Source of the DNA: Ruminococcus sp. AF46-10NS
Lineage (GTDB): Bacteria; Bacillota; Clostridia; Lachnospirales; Lachnospiraceae
Assembly (NCBI RefSeq): GCF_003474435.1
Contig: NZ_QRNF01000020.1
Span: forward strand, 3,343-67,342
Direction: 5' to 3'
DNA: 64,000 nucleotides
In this document: positions 63,927-64,000 of the stretch, piece by piece
Position numbering within the stretch: the first letter of the stretch is position 1
How the letters are laid out: the number at the start of each line of letters is the position of its first letter
The notes under the pieces: model-generated
Database searches by the model: none
Told to the model about the DNA's origin: nothing
The model's input: the letters and a program-made list of their open reading frames with translations, nothing else
Program-made: the position numbers and the translations under genes

Positions 63927-63943
63927 TTATCAAAGTATGATAA
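63927..63943. promoter_or_regulatory. Palindrome upstream of the GPH symporter gene
   Basis: TTATCA-5-TGATAA (63927-63932 and 63938-63943) is a perfect 6-5-6 inverted repeat about 90 bp upstream of the symporter ATG. It may be a regulator site. The remaining 63838-64000 stretch is AT-rich with no gene. Confidence 0.35.
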
Positions 63944-64000
63944 ATTTTAGTTTTTTCGGTATTATTTTTACCTATCTGTTAAATATATGCCAAAGTTATT

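Overview
The window is chromosomal DNA of a spore-forming, low-to-moderate GC Firmicute. The most likely source is a Lachnospiraceae (Blautia/Ruminococcus-like) gut anaerobe. The evidence is the Clostridia-type order recN-spoIVB-spo0A, a complete spoIIIA operon, a ymxH-sigG pair, abundant fermentation-type metabolism, and a host-glycan (fucoside) utilisation locus with YesM/YesN two-component regulation. No rRNA, tRNA, CRISPR array, insertion sequence or prophage was seen. The only structural RNA gene is a tmRNA (ssrA).

Layout. Positions 1-20400 are almost entirely on the minus strand: the 5' part of glgA, spo0A with its promoter, spoIVB, a housekeeping run read nusB-xseA-xseB-ispA-dxs-tlyA-nadK-argR-recN, an Asp23 protein, prfC, and spoIIIAA-AH (engulfment/feeding-tube complex). 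Positions 20400-26500 carry a membrane-anchored unknown protein, an Sfp-type phosphopantetheinyl transferase, a UvrD-like helicase, gltX, acpP, an FtsW/SpoVE-type flippase/polymerase and ssrA. Positions 26540-37100 form a fucosylated-glycan locus: GH29 and GH95 fucosidases, a sugar-binding protein with two ABC permeases (no ATPase, so a shared one is implied), and a YesM kinase and YesN regulator separated by the oppositely oriented GH95 gene. Positions 37100-47500 hold efp, aroK, a YqeG-type HAD phosphatase, citrate synthase, an aminotransferase, glutamate dehydrogenase, nrdR, ymxH, sigG, a two-domain PPK2 and a small unknown gene. Positions 47450-54630 hold a rhodanese-TtcA fusion, a ferredoxin-like protein, a Crp/Fnr regulator, glycogen debranching glgX coupled to an orphan eutJ, and an RlmD-type methyltransferase. 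Positions 54700-63840 form a carbohydrate/inositol region: GPH symporter, a second YesM/YesN pair, a LacI repressor, iolG, iolE and a class II aldolase.

The most striking signal is that four otherwise well conserved genes (spoIIIAE, the alanine-type aminotransferase, sigG twice, and the second YesM kinase) are each broken by frameshifts. Every break is repaired by restoring one base to a short homopolymer, which restores lengths of about 407, 405, 259 and 579 residues. The same error type in unrelated genes points to systematic homopolymer under-calling in the assembly rather than five independent mutations. Other points of interest are a 23-bp-spaced direct repeat at the fucoside promoter with a further copy at the regulator promoter, a near-identical 24-bp element upstream of both the LacI and kinase genes, a perfect 0A box above spo0A, a 260-bp out-of-frame overlap of spoIIIAF with spoIIIAG, a structured leader in front of citrate synthase, and the eutJ gene linked to glycogen debranching instead of an eut operon.
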